NCBI GenBank assembly: GCA_029204225.1
Contig: MU832257.1
Location: 1-64,000, forward strand
Direction: 5' to 3'
DNA length: 64,000 nt
From: Diphasiastrum complanatum
Lineage: Eukaryota; Streptophyta; Lycopodiopsida; Lycopodiales; Lycopodiaceae
Shown: in pieces, positions 11,101 through 22,810 of the stretch
Layout: every line of letters begins with the position of its first letter
Position numbering within the stretch: position 1 is the stretch's first letter
Notes under the pieces: generated by a model
Told to the model about the DNA's origin: nothing
Databases searched by the model: none
The model's input: the letters and a program-made list of their open reading frames with translations, nothing else
Program-made: the position numbers and the translations under genes

Positions 11101-12570
11101 TAGTTAGTTGATACACTGGCGGATCCAAGATTAAAGCTTTTGAAGAATCAATGTCCTCAATCAAAGGAAGAGAATCACTCAATAGTTGGATCCTAAATGT
11201 ACCTATTGGACGCCAGTTGGGCTCTAACGTATTCCCGGCACGACCAGTTATTAGGGGCCGAGGGACATGGTATTGGCCAGGGCCAATAACTGGGATGGAC
11301 AGCAGGGCACCCATTGGGTTCGGTGCATCACTGGCAGTGACCTGGTGTGACCACTTGACAGGATGTTAGTATGCGGAGTTATGACCGTATGGACCCTAGT
11401 CGTCAGTAGAGGATATGCCTCTGTTGGACGAGCAACTAGATGGCAGTACGCTGGGTGACCGTGTGTGTCACAGGTCCATGACGGGGCATGGGGGTCGTGC
11501 CTCAGAGTCATGCACTGATTGTAGGTAGTGGAATTCATGGAACCATGGTGGATCATTCTCCACACCGGCCATCAGAGTTTTCAGAGCTCCTGGAGATTGG
11601 AGTGCAATATTTGGTATCAGAGCCTCGTTCTAGAGAGATAATGTCCTGTTTTAGAGAGAGAAAGTGGAGAAATCTCTAATTTTCGCTTGATTCTTGAAGG
11701 ACTTGAGGAGGAAAATCGTGGAGACAGCTGATATAGGTGTTTGGGGACCTCCATCGCAGCTGCTCCTGCCCGTTTGAGCAATCAAAAAATCTGATTGTGG
11801 GGATCAACTTACTCCTACAGCCCCTCGCATCTGGAACAGCCACCTCTAGCACTGTTTGGAAGGGGAAAACGTGCATTTTGCAAGTAGAATCAGAGCCGCC
11901 AGCTCCTACAGACCTGTGTAGGCCCACCGCCCTCCCAGAAGTAGTTGTTCAGCATTTCTGAGGCAATTCCCGACATTTTTTGTCCACAGGCATGTCCATC
12001 ACTGCTGAAGAAGGACTAGAACACTTCCATTGCTCCTCCATCGCTGTCCAGGGAGAGCATTTGCACCTGTGACCTGCAGACCAGAGCTAAGCAGCCCATC
12101 GCTGCCCACAGAGAGCCTCCATCGCACTTGCCTACTGAAGATTCAATGTTGTCAGTTCAGTGCACCTCCCACATCAGTCTGACACTACTTGTCCACTGCT
12201 GAACTGACCTCCAACACTAACCTCCAGCGTTGCACCTCCGAACCGCTCTCTACAGCAAAGGGGACCATTCCCAGCTTGCAACCCAGCACAGCTGTCTCAG
12301 CTGCAATTTTCCAGCTCCATAGCAAGGAGTTATCTTTTCCCACTTTGTTTTCCTGCTGGAATGTACTTTCTTGTTAATTTTCAGCCTATTGCACTCAGTA
12401 ATACGAGTTGTGTTTATCTGTTTATCCCTAAGGCAACTTACTGACAGTCCATGTATTGTTTTTGATCAACGAGTTGTATTCTTTATCCATAACCTACTTT
12501 CAAAGATCAGAAACAGCCTGTGTCAGTGCTTCTTCGACTGTGGTTGGCTGTTGTGAAAGATAATGAGCAT
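11101..12570 (+). other. Probable LTR end plus leader of an eroded LTR retrotransposon
   Basis: A Met-tRNA type primer-binding site (11611-11624, plus strand) sits a few bases after AGTGCA, so the sequence to its left is probably a 5' LTR ending near 11606; its start was not found. An inverted repeat, CCAGTTATT..GGGGCC (11244-11259) against GGCCAATAACTGG (11281-11293), lies in the presumed LTR. The 950 bases after the site should be leader and gag, but I could not recognise any gag. Confidence 0.45.
11611..11624 (+). promoter_or_regulatory. Primer-binding site (Met-tRNA type), orphan
   Basis: TTGGTATCAGAGCC on the plus strand matches the plant Copia primer-binding site. No clear gag follows. 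Confidence 0.75.
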
Positions 12571-12575
12571 ACTCA

Positions 12576-13690
12576 TCAGTGAATCTGACAAGCTAAGTTC
12601 ATATTCTTGTAGATCTTTTGGGAAGTGCTTCCAAAATTCGATGCTGAGCCGGCTGCAGCTTCTTGTTCTTCTGAATTTGATTGCATAGGTTGGCTACTTG
12701 AAGGATTCGAAACTGTATTTCGATATTCATGAGTATTCGGGACAGGAAGGACAGGTAGAATCTGGTTTTTGCCCTTTTTGATAAATTGGTCTTCAAGAAA
12801 TGTACCGTCCTTGCTAGTGAAAACTTTGCAAGTAACGGGATTATACAATCTATACATGCCATTTGAAGAAGAATAACTGACAAAAATTGTTTTTACATAA
12901 TGCTCATCTAGTTTCTTTCTGGTGTCTTTAGGAACATGAGCATAGGCAGTGCTTCTGAAAACTTTTAAATGCTTTAATGAAGGTTTAGATCCAATCCAAA
13001 CTTCATAAGGAGTTTTTTGTTCAATAAACCTATTATCAAACATCGATTCTGCACATAAGCTGCTGTAGAAACAGCATGTTGCCGAAATGATTTAGGCAGT
13101 GATGCATGAGTGATCATGTGGCAGATTCAACTAAGGTTCTATTCTTTCTCTCTGCTAGTCCATTGGACTAAGGAGAATAGGAAGCAACAAGTTGTTGTTC
13201 GATCCCATTTGTCGAACATTACTCCTTAAATCCACCATTGTTGGTTCTGAGAGCTTTGATCTTTCTTCCTTTATAAATCTTGAAGAAGTGGAAGGCTTCA
13301 GATTTGTGCTTCATAAAATATACAACAGCTCTTCTCGAATAATCGTCAATAAATGTAATAAAGAATTGAGCACCAAGTAATGATGGTGTTTGCATCGGGC
13401 CACATATATCTTAATGAATTATGTCTAAAAGATTTAGAATGCTATGTGTACCTGTGTCAACAAGACTTAATGAAAATGAATGTTTGGTACCTTCCTGTTA
13501 TACTTCATTTGATGAACGTTGTGTACATCTTTGAATAGTAAGGAAGTGTCCTTTGTCTAGTACTATCTAGACTTAATCATTCCAATTTTAGCCTTCTTGA
13601 TTGGTTTATTGTATTCTTAGTTCAGATCTTGATTACTCCAAAATTGATAGATACTCTTCACATTGAGCCTTGCCAAACATGATTTGGGGG
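12576..13690 (-). pseudogene. pol: Copia integrase relic
   Basis: Minus-strand pieces in order. DIIH-stop-DICGPMQTPSLLGAQFF and FITFIDDYSRR come first (about 13340-13440), then YFMKHKSEAFHFFK, KIKALRTNNGG (about 13230-13260), SNGLAERKNRTLVE (about 13130-13170) and the C-terminal QKTPYEVWIGSKPSLKHLKV with AYAHVPKDTRKKLDEH (12880-13030). The tail has a Ser/Gln/Glu-rich linker. The second catalytic Asp (TDNGG in the family) reads TNNGG, so the copy is dead; there are also stops and frameshifts. RT is absent: the relic stops at the plus-strand leader on its left. Confidence 0.87.
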
Positions 13691-13885
13691 TCTTTATTAA
13701 TCGGCAAAATTTTATAATAGGCACGTAATAGTAAAAAATGATCATGGGCGTAACAAGATTTGCCTATTTAAATTTTACAAAAATATCAACACTTTTCTTG
13801 GTGGTTTAGTGACCCACATCATCGTTCTTCCTTATATCAACATTGAGTAGTAGCATTGATTGGCCATAAATCTATGTGTTGAAAT

Positions 13886-14564
13886 CATAGATGCACTGCG
13901 TTTCTGAAACGCGTTTCAGAATCGCGGTTCAGAAATGTGTTTCTAAAATTTTAAAAAAAATTCCAGAAACATTTTTTTTATATATTTATTTTTTTGGTTT
14001 TCTTATGGGCAATATGGGTATCGGATGAAAGCTCTAATTAAGAGCATAATTATTGTGTAGTTTGTCGATTGTTTCGGGTGCAAGATGGTCCAGTTCATGT
14101 GTATTAATCCATGTTGGGTTCTGTCAAGGATAAAAATTCAAAACTAACCTCTAGCCTGTCTGTTATGATCACAGATGGTCCCAGTAAGTGTGTTTTCGCT
14201 CAGGGAGTTGGAAGGCCAAGTCATGAAGAGGCCTTACCGTCGGGGCCGGGGGGGCGTTGCCCCCCAAACCCCCCACCGGGGGGGCTACCGCCCCCCGAAC
14301 CCCCTGAGCATTTATTGAAAACCAGAGCAAATAACAACCAAATAGCTATTGAAAATAAGATCTGTTTGTGCCCCACCATCTACTACACTTCTGAGAGGCA
14401 AAACACTGGTTTGACCATTGATCCCCTAAAAAAATTTCAGCCATAAACTATTTTTCCAAATTTTTTTTTTTTTTTTTTTTGCGATTCCAGAAGGAGAAAC
14501 GCGTTTCTCAGAAATGCGGTTTCCGAAACGTCTCCTCCCAGAAACGCGATTCTGTGCAACTATG
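13886..14564. mobile_element. Non-autonomous hAT-type DNA transposon (679 bp)
   Basis: Terminal inverted repeats: the left end reads CATAGATGCACTG and the right end, reverse complemented, CATAGTTGCACAG (11 of 13 match). They are flanked by a perfect 8-bp target duplication GTTGAAAT (13878-13885 and 14565-14572), the length typical of hAT elements. Subterminal parts are rich in GAAACGCGTTTC-like palindromes on both sides (13895-13945 and 14490-14550). The interior has a strong G/C block (14241-14304, GGGGGCTACCGCCCCC type) and a 20-base T run (14461-14480), and no transposase. The superfamily call rests on the 8-bp duplication and the ends, without a related transposase in view. Confidence 0.85.
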
Positions 14565-16056
14565 GTTGAAATGGACATTTTTCTTAAACACACCTATAGG
14601 TGCTAAGCAAGCTCATTGGGTCACAATATGTCTTAGTACTGAACATCCTAGAAAAACGAGAACGCAAAACATCCTTATGGAAAAAGATTGTTAGGAAATT
14701 ATAATAGGACAAGAGAGCATACCCCACACAAAAAGAGAAGCCAGAGACTTCTTCAAAGAGCACAACATGCTCATCACATAATCAATCTCTCTTTTGAAGA
14801 TAATATCACTCCACGTATCAGGAGTGCAAGTAATTCAAAGAAAGCTTAGGATGCTTTGGAATCTATACATGAGACTATGAGCACCCAAAAAATACTATTT
14901 TTGAAATAAGAATATATACTTAAAAATGACGGTAGATGAGTCCATTACATATGATCTTATTAGATTCAAAGAATTAAAGTTTAGTTAGCCATTATTGGTG
15001 AAAGAATTTCATATTTGATCTTGTTTCTATTATCCTCAACAATCTCTCTCATTCTTACCAATATTTTGTAAGAATGATATATAAAAGAGAAATTGTGATC
15101 TTACCATGTATGTGTTCCAAATTTCTAGTAACTTTTGACACAAGCTTGTTTGATACATTCTTTCTGATAAAGAAATGTCGACAAAGACAAAACATCTAAA
15201 TACCAATACACACTTATCAGCAATCGTCTGACCTTGTTGCCTTTGAATTGGAGGTTTGTGAATAACTCTTGTAAATGACTCACAGACTAAACTAAGTTGT
15301 ACGAGCAAGGGAAAAGAATTCTTCCCCGTCCAAAAAGAATTTCTTTTTGCTCCTATATGTGGCTTCAATCTTCGGTTGATTGGACTAGTAATCTTGTTGA
15401 ATCTACCTCCACTGAGCAATCCCAGGATGCAAGCTTTGAGGAACGGCTGCTGCTTCATAGAGGTAGACAGCCTTGCAGATGGTCACCTACCCATGACTAC
15501 TAATTTGTACCAATAACCAAAATTTCAGAAAAATAGCGAATTGCTCATCTTATTAAGGCATAAATAGGACACCCTGAAAAAATCGGAAAAATGTTGAGCT
15601 GAATCAGTTCAGGAATGGAGTTTAGCGGACAAACATTAGCAAGATAAAGAAGAAACAAGATTGATTTACTACAGAGCTAGCTCCATTGAAGAAACAAATT
15701 TAGAGTTACAAGTAGCTAATTGCCATGTAATTCTGTAGGTGGTATGATTGTCCTGCATAAATTTCTTGATAACAACTCGAAATCTTCTAAAGAATGTGAA
15801 GAGGACCCAACATCAGTTTCCAAAGGACCAAAGGAATATCAAAAGAGAGAAAGCCCATTTGCCTCAAAATCACAGAAAAGCATCGAAAAGGTTAAATCAA
15901 AGCTTTTGACCAGTAAAATCAAGTCCTTGGTTTCTCTTTGTATTTCACAGACACCTCAACCAGCACAATATGGAGCAATTGTTTTGAAGAACCTTCCCTC
16001 AGGCCAACAGAACGCTCACCCAATTGGGTGGACCTTCAGTGCGAAAGGCTCTCCGA

Positions 16057-16158
16057 GTCCAAACAATTCAAAACCTCGGAGTAGCCTTCTGCTGACCTGA
16101 GGGCTTGCACCAGGGTCTCCAATTTGGCAGCTGTCCAAACAATTCAAAACCTTGGAGT
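16057..16158. repeat. Short direct repeat, two copies 76 bp apart
   Basis: GTCCAAACAATTCAAAACCT followed by a C/T and TGGAGT or CGGAGT occurs at 16057-16082 and 16133-16158, with one difference. Confidence 0.85.
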
Positions 16159-16677
16159 GGATTCCATGCTTGGGAAGGACCCTGTCTGCAGCCCTTATGG
16201 CAAGGGGGAGCCATTCCAACTCAGACTACCGCCCTTGGCGAAAGCGCTTCTCGGGCCAAAGAGCCTTAGACACCCTCTAACCAAAACCCCCTTTCTTTCC
16301 AGACAATGCAACCATAAAACAGCTCACAGAACATCAGCACTTCCAAACCCAGTTTTCTTCAAAATTATGAGCAAAACAGTTGAAGTGCTAACTATAGCAT
16401 TTCCATCCCAAGCACAGTAATTAAACCCCAAGAGGCCAAGGCAGCTCAATACAAACAAGAAGGAAATTTCACCTCTATACTTTTATGGTGCATGAACAGA
16501 GATAGTATTTTCTGAAGCAAAGACATCACAAAGTACCTGATTCTGGAAATTGAGGACAATAGCTTGCTGCTTCCTGTGAATGGACTCAGAATGCTTCTGG
16601 GAATCCACTGATCCACCGTCCGATCGACAAAGAGCTGTGCCAATCACCAGTATAAAGCACACCCTTGCACGAACACA

Positions 16678-16720
<43 letters not shown>

Positions 16721-16721
16721 C
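16678..16721. repeat. Compound (CT)n(GT)n microsatellite
   Basis: About 13 CT units are followed by 8 GT units. Confidence 0.95.
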
Positions 16722-17409
16722 TCGGCTCTCCTTTGAGCTAAGGGTATAGGCCTTAAAAGGATAGGAGAGAGCCTCAATTGGGTTATGTGGTGGCAATTCT
16801 CAAGGGTAAGCCCATCATGTTTAGTTTTTGGCGCGATAGCGGTAAGCTATTGTGCTGATTTGCTAATTTCGATGATTTGAGCGAACACCTGTGACGTTTA
16901 GGTGACTTTCATATCGCCTTATATTTTTTTGTGACAACTTCATTGGGTTGAAGAGAAGAAACATTTGTGAACAAAGTTTAAAATTATATACATGTGGGGG
17001 GATCAAGGTTGAGTACATCGATCTCGAAGGGGTAGAATAGGAAACGTCTTCAAAGGGTAACATTCAAAGTTAGCCCAAACAACATCAACCTTGAAAGGCA
17101 ACCTTCAACTTCAATCCAAGCATCAACTATAATGGTGGCCTCTAAACTTGTCCAATCAAAACAATGACTAAATCTTGTACATAGCTACAACATAGTTAGT
17201 GATATTGCCACAAAATAATAAAAAACTATGTATCTTACTCTCTTATTATGTTGGGACTAAATAATTAGTTTTCAAATGTGTCCAAAATAATTGGAATCAC
17301 AAAAGGACCATGTCCAATTCCATAAAAAAAAATAGTGAAAGTGCCTAGATTCAAAAAATTAATAACGAAGGAATTTCCATACTCATAATGATAAAAGTTC
17401 AACGGTAGC

Positions 17410-17645
17410 TTGTCGAAGGAAGGCTAGACTGGTAGCACGAGGATTCACCCAGATCTTGAATATTGACTAAAGTGACACTTTTAGTCCAGTCATCAAACAT
17501 TCGTCGATCTGAATGCTCGTCTTATGCTCCAGCTGCCGACCTCAAAGTACATCAACTTGATGTACAAACAGCCTATCTGAATGGAGTTATACAAGAAGAT
17601 ATCTACATGATCCAGCCCGAAGGATACATTTTGAAAGGCAAAATA
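17410..17645 (+). pseudogene. pol: Copia reverse transcriptase fragment
   Basis: Plus-strand blocks KARLVARGFTQ (stop in between) and DTFSPVIK, then after a frameshift KVHQLDVQTAYLNGVIQED and IYMIQPEGYILKGK. These are the N-terminal RT motifs of Copia elements. It ends abruptly near 17645, where the minus-strand Gypsy-A gag begins, so the junction is a breakpoint. Confidence 0.88.
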
Positions 17646-17649
17646 TTCA

Positions 17650-19430
17650 TGAGTAATTCTGTATGCGGTGCTTCCGGTTCAGTCATCTTGAAGGGTTCTT
17701 CGTGATGATGTAATTGATCATTCATATCCGTACGTAAATTTCTTGGAGGCTGCAATGGTGAAGACCGAACTTCAGCTATTACTTTAGCAGCTTCAAGTTC
17801 CTCTTCTTCTTGCAGATGTTTAATTCACTATCTCATATCCTGATATCTTCGTTTTTCTGCATTAAGATTTGGATAGACTTCCGATGTTGTTGGTGTATCG
17901 TTCAATGGTATAGAATCAGCAGGTACTGAATCCACTACTGGTTCTTTTTGCTTTTGTGCTCTGGTGACCACCATCAAGGGTGCACTTGGTTTAATATGAG
18001 CTACTGATCCTTGTTTGATTGTTATCAAATTTACAGGTGCTGTAGCTGGTGGTGGCTTCGGTCTTGCTGGACAGTCTTTATAGCAATGCCCATATCCACA
18101 GTCACGACAGAATGGTACAAATTTTTCTTTATTTGGGCATTCTGCAACTCTGTGATTTTCTCCACATGCAAAGCATCCAAGTGGTGCTCAGGCCCAACTT
18201 CTCGAGGCTTGTTGTTGAGCGGCAGCATAAATGGCATATTGTCTTGAAGATCCACCTTCCTGATCGTTACCATAACTCCATTGCTCATCACTTCTGTAAG
18301 GTTCTGGTTCCATCAAATTGGTAGGAGGAGCAGAGTGTTTTGGTGGGGCAGGCAAAGCTAGACGTTCCGGGTAAGAGTAGATTGTCGTAGTCTTGCTGCT
18401 GGATTACCTCCATACTGTGGATCTCGATATCCCATCTGAGCATACCGTTGTTGAATTATCCGAGGGTTGAAGTTGCAAAAGGCAGTCTCATGGTCAGGTG
18501 AATTACACAGAAGGCAAACACTAATTTCCATTCGTTTTTTCAATTGAGGACACTCGTTCACTGTGTGATTTCCTGTACAAATAGAACACTAGACATTTTT
18601 CCTGGTAGGAAAAGTCTTTGCAAACTTCTCAGATTCCTTGTTCGCTTCTCCGTGGAAATTTTCCAATGTTTTGATCTTCTCATCAAATTGCAACTGCAAC
18701 TTTTCCATCTGTTTTTGCTGGGTCTTCCCAAGTTTCTCGAACTCATTGAGCATCATTTCTACAGTAGCATTGGCATTCGTTGATGCAATAGTGGTGGATG
18801 TTGCAGTAGTTTGCCCTGCTGTATAAGGCAATATACTGACATTCGGCTCATCATCTGAATCTTCATCCTCCTCCCGAATTGCATCGTCCATCGCATTTTG
18901 CAAAAGTGCGTACTCATTATGGCGTTTCAATTCACGTCTGATCCGTTTAGGTAGACCTGACAAAAACCACATAATCATGGCATTTTCATTAATCAGCTCA
19001 GGCTCACATTCAGATCTAAGACGTTTCACCCTTTCGATGTAATCTCGAATCATTTCCCGCTTTCCCATTTTAATTTTACTTAAAAGTAGGAAAGGGTCTT
19101 CCATAAACTTCTGCGGTTTGAACCGTGTGATAAGGGCTCGTTTAACAACCTCTCAATCTGTACGCTCAGTTTCATCTTGGTTATAGTACCAATCTTGTGC
19201 TGCGCCTGTTAAGGCCATAGGAAACAGCTTAAGTTTATTTTGAGGATAAATCTCACCATAGACCTCACATGATTCAGCATAGATCTGAAGAAATCTAATT
19301 GGATCTGTTAATCCATTATATTTGGGTAGATCCAATCGGGGTGCTCTTCTAACAATAATTGGATTGACCTCCTGTGGAGCACCTCCAGGAGCAGCTCCAG
19401 GGGCAGCGATCTTACAAATTTAGATCAAAT
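17650..19430 (-). pseudogene. gag: Gypsy-A gag with four zinc knuckles
   Basis: Nucleocapsid/capsid gene of a Gypsy element. The retrotransposon gag domain reads DLPKYNGLTDPIRFLQIYAE, then FPMALTGAAQDWYYN, FMEDPFLLLSKIKMGKREMI and MWFLSGLPKRIRRELK (18950-19335). An acidic and Thr-rich stretch and a probable coiled coil (LGKTQQKQMEKLQLQFDEK) follow. Four zinc-knuckle-like motifs come next: CSICTGNHTVNEC (18550-18590), CLLCNSPDHETAFC (about 18470-18515), CFACGENHRVAEC (about 18140-18180) and CRDCGYGHCYKDC (about 18075-18115). A Pro/Glu-rich C-terminal region ends at the breakpoint. Stops occur near 19150 and 18592; frameshifts lie between knuckles two and three. No convincing ATG was seen near 19420, so the N-terminus may be incomplete. 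Confidence 0.87.
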
Positions 19431-20600
19431 CGATAATGAGATTGGATATGGATTTTTTCAAAAAACTATCTCAGATTAGATCTGCTAGCTTTATTCCACT
19501 TTTCAAGAATCTGATTCTATATGATGAAAAACTACCCAACATTCAATCAATCGATACTTCTCAAAAATGATAAATCTCTCAGAGTCCAATTCAGAATATA
19601 TCAGATTTGATCCAAATTTTGACAGAGACTTGATTTGGAAAATCAGAAACTAGAAATAGGACTGGCGAAGATTCTCTAGGCGAAGGTTGTCTCGGCGAAG
19701 GTTCAACAGTGCTATTTTGGGATAAAAACTCTCTGAACACTTTTCTGGCAATTTCTTGGGAAATAACCTTCGCCGACTTCTCAGATGGAAGATCTGACAC
19801 AAATAAAACTATGGACAACCGGACGAAGGTTTATGACACAAGCAAATACTATTTTTGTAATCTAGCGAGGGTAAAAATCAAGATTTTTTGTGATCTGATC
19901 AAGAAGAATCTTCGTCGAACTCAAAAATAGTAGTTTACTATAGATAGAATGTTCTAGAAACTCGACGAAGGTTCTGGCGAAGGATCAAGAGTAATATTGG
20001 TAATTTTGCAAAAAATATGACAATATGACAACTGATCCTCTGAAAACCTTTCTATTTTTGGTATTATTTTTTGCCGACCTAGCAGTAGATAGATCTGAAT
20101 TACATCTAAGCACAATGAATTGGGCGAAGGTTCTTTTTTTGTATTTTTTAGGGTTTTGATAATTTTTGGTGTTTTTTGGTGGTTTTTTCGATGTTTCTAG
20201 AAATCTGCTGGGAATTAATCTTCGCCCTTCAAATTAAAGGTTTTGTAAACAAAACCAAAGGTGTCTGCCACTCGGCGAAGGTTTCCTAAAAGAGGGTAAA
20301 AGTTCTGAGCTCTGATGACGCTTTTTGTCTCTTTTTGACCAAATTTGACAGATTTGACCAATTTTTGTTATTTCTCTCTGATATCTCAGATCCAAATGGA
20401 TCTTAAGATTGGTGATCTGAATAGCTTTTCCTGTTTAATAATAAGACTAGATTTCAAACAAGCAAATCCACTCAAATCTAGCAAAATCAATCCCAAACTA
20501 ACCCTACAATGCAGTTTTAATACTATTCATGCCACGACAAGATGCCTAATGTAAGCTAACCATCAGCCAAACATGATGCAAACCGAAAAATTGGCATAGC
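19431..20600 (-). other. Gypsy-A leader with dispersed GGCGAAGGTT motif
   Basis: Non-coding leader between primer-binding site and gag. The 10-mer GGCGAAGGTT or close variants occur about ten times in both orientations, for example near 19679, 19693, 19765 (inverted), 19822, 19963, 20121, 20218 (inverted) and 20273. No coding family is seen. Confidence 0.75.
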
Positions 20601-20621
20601 TCCCCGGCAATGACGCCAAAA
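20601..20621 (-). promoter_or_regulatory. Primer-binding site, Asp-tRNA type
   Basis: On the minus strand TTGGCGTCATTGCCGGGGA lies next to the LTR. It resembles the TGGCGCCGTTGCCGGGGA site, complementary to plant Asp-tRNA, known from Athila/Tat-type Gypsy elements, with two differences. Confidence 0.85.
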
Positions 20622-20622
20622 T

Positions 20623-21373
20623 TGTAGTGGGTTTCTTTCCTTGCCTAACCTGAATCCAAGATCTAGTCAATCTAGCATCAAAGAGACAGAGTTAGTTGTC
20701 ACGCGTAGGTTCGTTCCCTGAGAGCGATAATATAGTTCAGATTTCAACATGAATGGAAGATCTAACATCCATTAACACTAAGCATTAACACTACATCCAT
20801 TAACCCTACTTCCATTAACCCTAAATCCACAACAATGATAGAAACTTACTCTTCTCTCTCTCCCTTTCTCTCTCACAAAAAGCATAAGAAATAGCAATCC
20901 CAATAATGATCAGATCCAACAATTAGCAAAATCCAAAGAAAGCATGAGAAATGGAGGAAAAGAGAGGAAGAGCAAGGACATTCATCAATCCATTTCTAAA
21001 GAGAACCAATCTGCTTTATGGAAATGAGGAAATGAACATGAGGAGCAACTCGAGTTGGTCCCTTTTTATAGTAGAGAGGAGGACCCTGGCCTCTGAATCC
21101 TATTGGTCCAGTCTTGCCTCTCTTTTTATTCAAATTTAAAAAAGTGTGGGAACCATCAAAATTGGAGGGAAACCCAACTTTATTCACTAACTTGACATTT
21201 AGGCCCTACGACATTAAAAGTCCTGCAAAAAGGCCTAAAGTCCTTTTATTGACTTTCTAATTAATCAAATAACTATGTGATCATCGGGTTGGACTTACAC
21301 ACACAGGGTGCCAAATCCCTCTCACTTATTAACTAGGGTTAGGGTTGCCTTGGGATCCACAAACCCTCCAACA
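20623..21373 (-). repeat. 5' LTR of Gypsy-A
   Basis: On the minus strand it runs from TGTTGGAGGGTTTGTGGATC to CCCACTACA (TG..CA, 751 bp). A TATA-like TATAAAAAGGG is near 21060 on that strand. It is nearly the same as 58562-59321 in opposite orientation. Confidence 0.93.
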
Positions 21374-21828
21374 GTGTTGTATTGACTGCAGAATTTTTCA
21401 AAAAAACGTCAACACCCCACGAAACTGGAAATTTTCCAAATTTCCTTTGTTTTCAATCAAATTTGCTTTTTTAAATTGCCATGGCTCTCCATCACTACTC
21501 TTTGCATTCTCATGCAAGCCCCGTTGCACCAAACGGCTGTCCACATAGTGAACTATGAAGCCACCATCGATGATTTCCCTGAAACCACCGAAACTGCAAG
21601 TTTCTCCGTGAATTCTCCCGGGAATTCACCTACATTAATGATCATTCTGATATTCTCCGAAGGTCTGATCGAAGTAACTTTGTTGTCTCCTGCCATCCGG
21701 ATTGCCGAGTTCCCGGATGGAGTCCTCTCTCCTGAGACGCTTCAAGTGTCATTATTCCTGGTGAAAGACGTTATCCCATAGCTCCACTAGATCGTAGATA
21801 CCTGCATCACCCTAACACTTTGATACCA
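21374..21828 (-). other. Possible leader/gag of a truncated Copia element
   Basis: Bounded on the right by the primer-binding site and LTR at 21829, so it should be internal sequence of that minus-strand element. A 101-codon plus-strand ORF and the minus-strand readings resemble no known family. It is cut off by the Gypsy-A LTR. Confidence 0.4.
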
Positions 21829-22240
21829 TGTTAAAATCCTATTAGGATCTAGTGCAGTATGCAGATCACATCAATTGAATCACCATAGACACTCCTCACA
21901 AGCTCTCAAAGATGGCACATCAAAAGCTTTGTATAACAAACTGTACATATAGTGTATTCACAAATTGCATGAAAAGACCTAAAATTGGCCTATCACCTGC
22001 CAAACTAAGGTTGGGCCCAGTATGGCCAAATTTGACCAGAAAACTTGAAACATGCCCCCAAGTATAGCAAATACTATAAATAACACTGTACAGGCTAACT
22101 TTTCCTATGTGTGGCTACTCGGCTAACCCAAGTAGCCGTCTATGGGATCAGTGCCCGATCAATATATCCTAATGGGTCACGTCCTGAACACAACTGGATA
22201 CAACAAATCTGATTAATTATACACTAATTACAATATCACA
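21829..22240 (-). repeat. Copia-type LTR with adjacent primer-binding site
   Basis: CTTTGATACCATG on the plus strand (minus-strand TGGTATCAAAG, a Met-tRNA type site with small changes) directly precedes TGTTAAAATCCTATTAGG. The sequence can be read as a 5' LTR on the minus strand ending at ATATCACA near 22240; that outer end is uncertain because no partner LTR is in the window. Confidence 0.65.
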
Positions 22241-22489
22241 TTTGAAGCTTATAAATCAGATCAACTCTAATTTTTAATAGATCATATTGTAACAAGTGAT
22301 ATCAATGATATTGATGTAGCAGATGATGGATAAATTATACAAAATATTGATTTATTACAACTCACTACTCTACTAATAATATGAACTACTCTATTTAATA
22401 TATTATATTAATTGATATGACACAAAAATACATTAAGTGTGGTGACTCTTGATGGCATTAGCACATGCGGCTTGGAATGGGACATACGA
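22241..22489. other. No gene seen
   Basis: AT-rich sequence between the Copia LTR and a gag relic. Confidence 0.4.
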
Positions 22490-22810
22490 GTCTCATCATT
22501 TCATCAACTGTCTGAGTTCCTTAGGTAATCCTGCCATGAACCAAGTCAAGATGCCATGGTCTTGGATGCTATCAGGATCGCAACTACCACATAACTTCTT
22601 GATCCATTCAATGTAGTCGTGCATTTCTTATCCATGCAGATTCATCCTAATTGAGAAAAAGGAAAAGAAGTGGTGGTCTTAAATCAGGTGATAAACTTGG
22701 CTTGCTAGATATCCCAGTTATCACTCTCATTTTGCTGAAGATTGAAATACCAATCCTTTATAGTGTCAGTAAGGCAGATCGTTTGTTTTGAAAAGATCCC
22801 AACACCTCAA
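22490..22810 (-). pseudogene. gag: Gypsy gag relic, same family as Gypsy-A gag
   Basis: Minus-strand pieces DTIKDWYFNLQQNESDNWDI, then after a frameshift MHDYIEWIKKLCGSCDPDS and WFMAGLPKELRQLMK. These match the capsid blocks of the Gypsy-A gag (AAQDWYYNQDE, DYIERVKRL, WFLSGLPKRIRRELK). Many stops; no knuckles or pol nearby. Confidence 0.8.

Larger units (their letters stand above)
14573..17409. other. No recognisable gene; repeats only
   Basis: Several ORFs of 60-140 codons occur, but none resembles a family I know. A direct repeat (GTCCAAACAATTCAAAACCT) and a CT/GT microsatellite are listed separately. Confidence 0.4.
17646..21373 (-). mobile_element. Gypsy-A: 5' half of a Ty3/Gypsy element (LTR, leader, gag)
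   Basis: A minus-strand 5' LTR (20623-21373), Asp-tRNA type primer-binding site, long leader and gag are present; protease, RT, integrase and the 3' LTR are missing. The LTR is very close to the 3' LTR of the plus-strand Gypsy-C (58562-59321), which in turn lacks the 5' LTR and gag. Confidence 0.88.

Noticed and set aside
15036-15458. 140-codon minus-strand ORF
   Set aside because: No known family or motif seen, Cys- and Phe-rich without pattern, no supporting neighbours; probably chance.
19660-20290. GGCGAAGGTT repeats as a CRISPR-like array
   Set aside because: Spacing is irregular, orientation changes, and the context is a plant retrotransposon leader.
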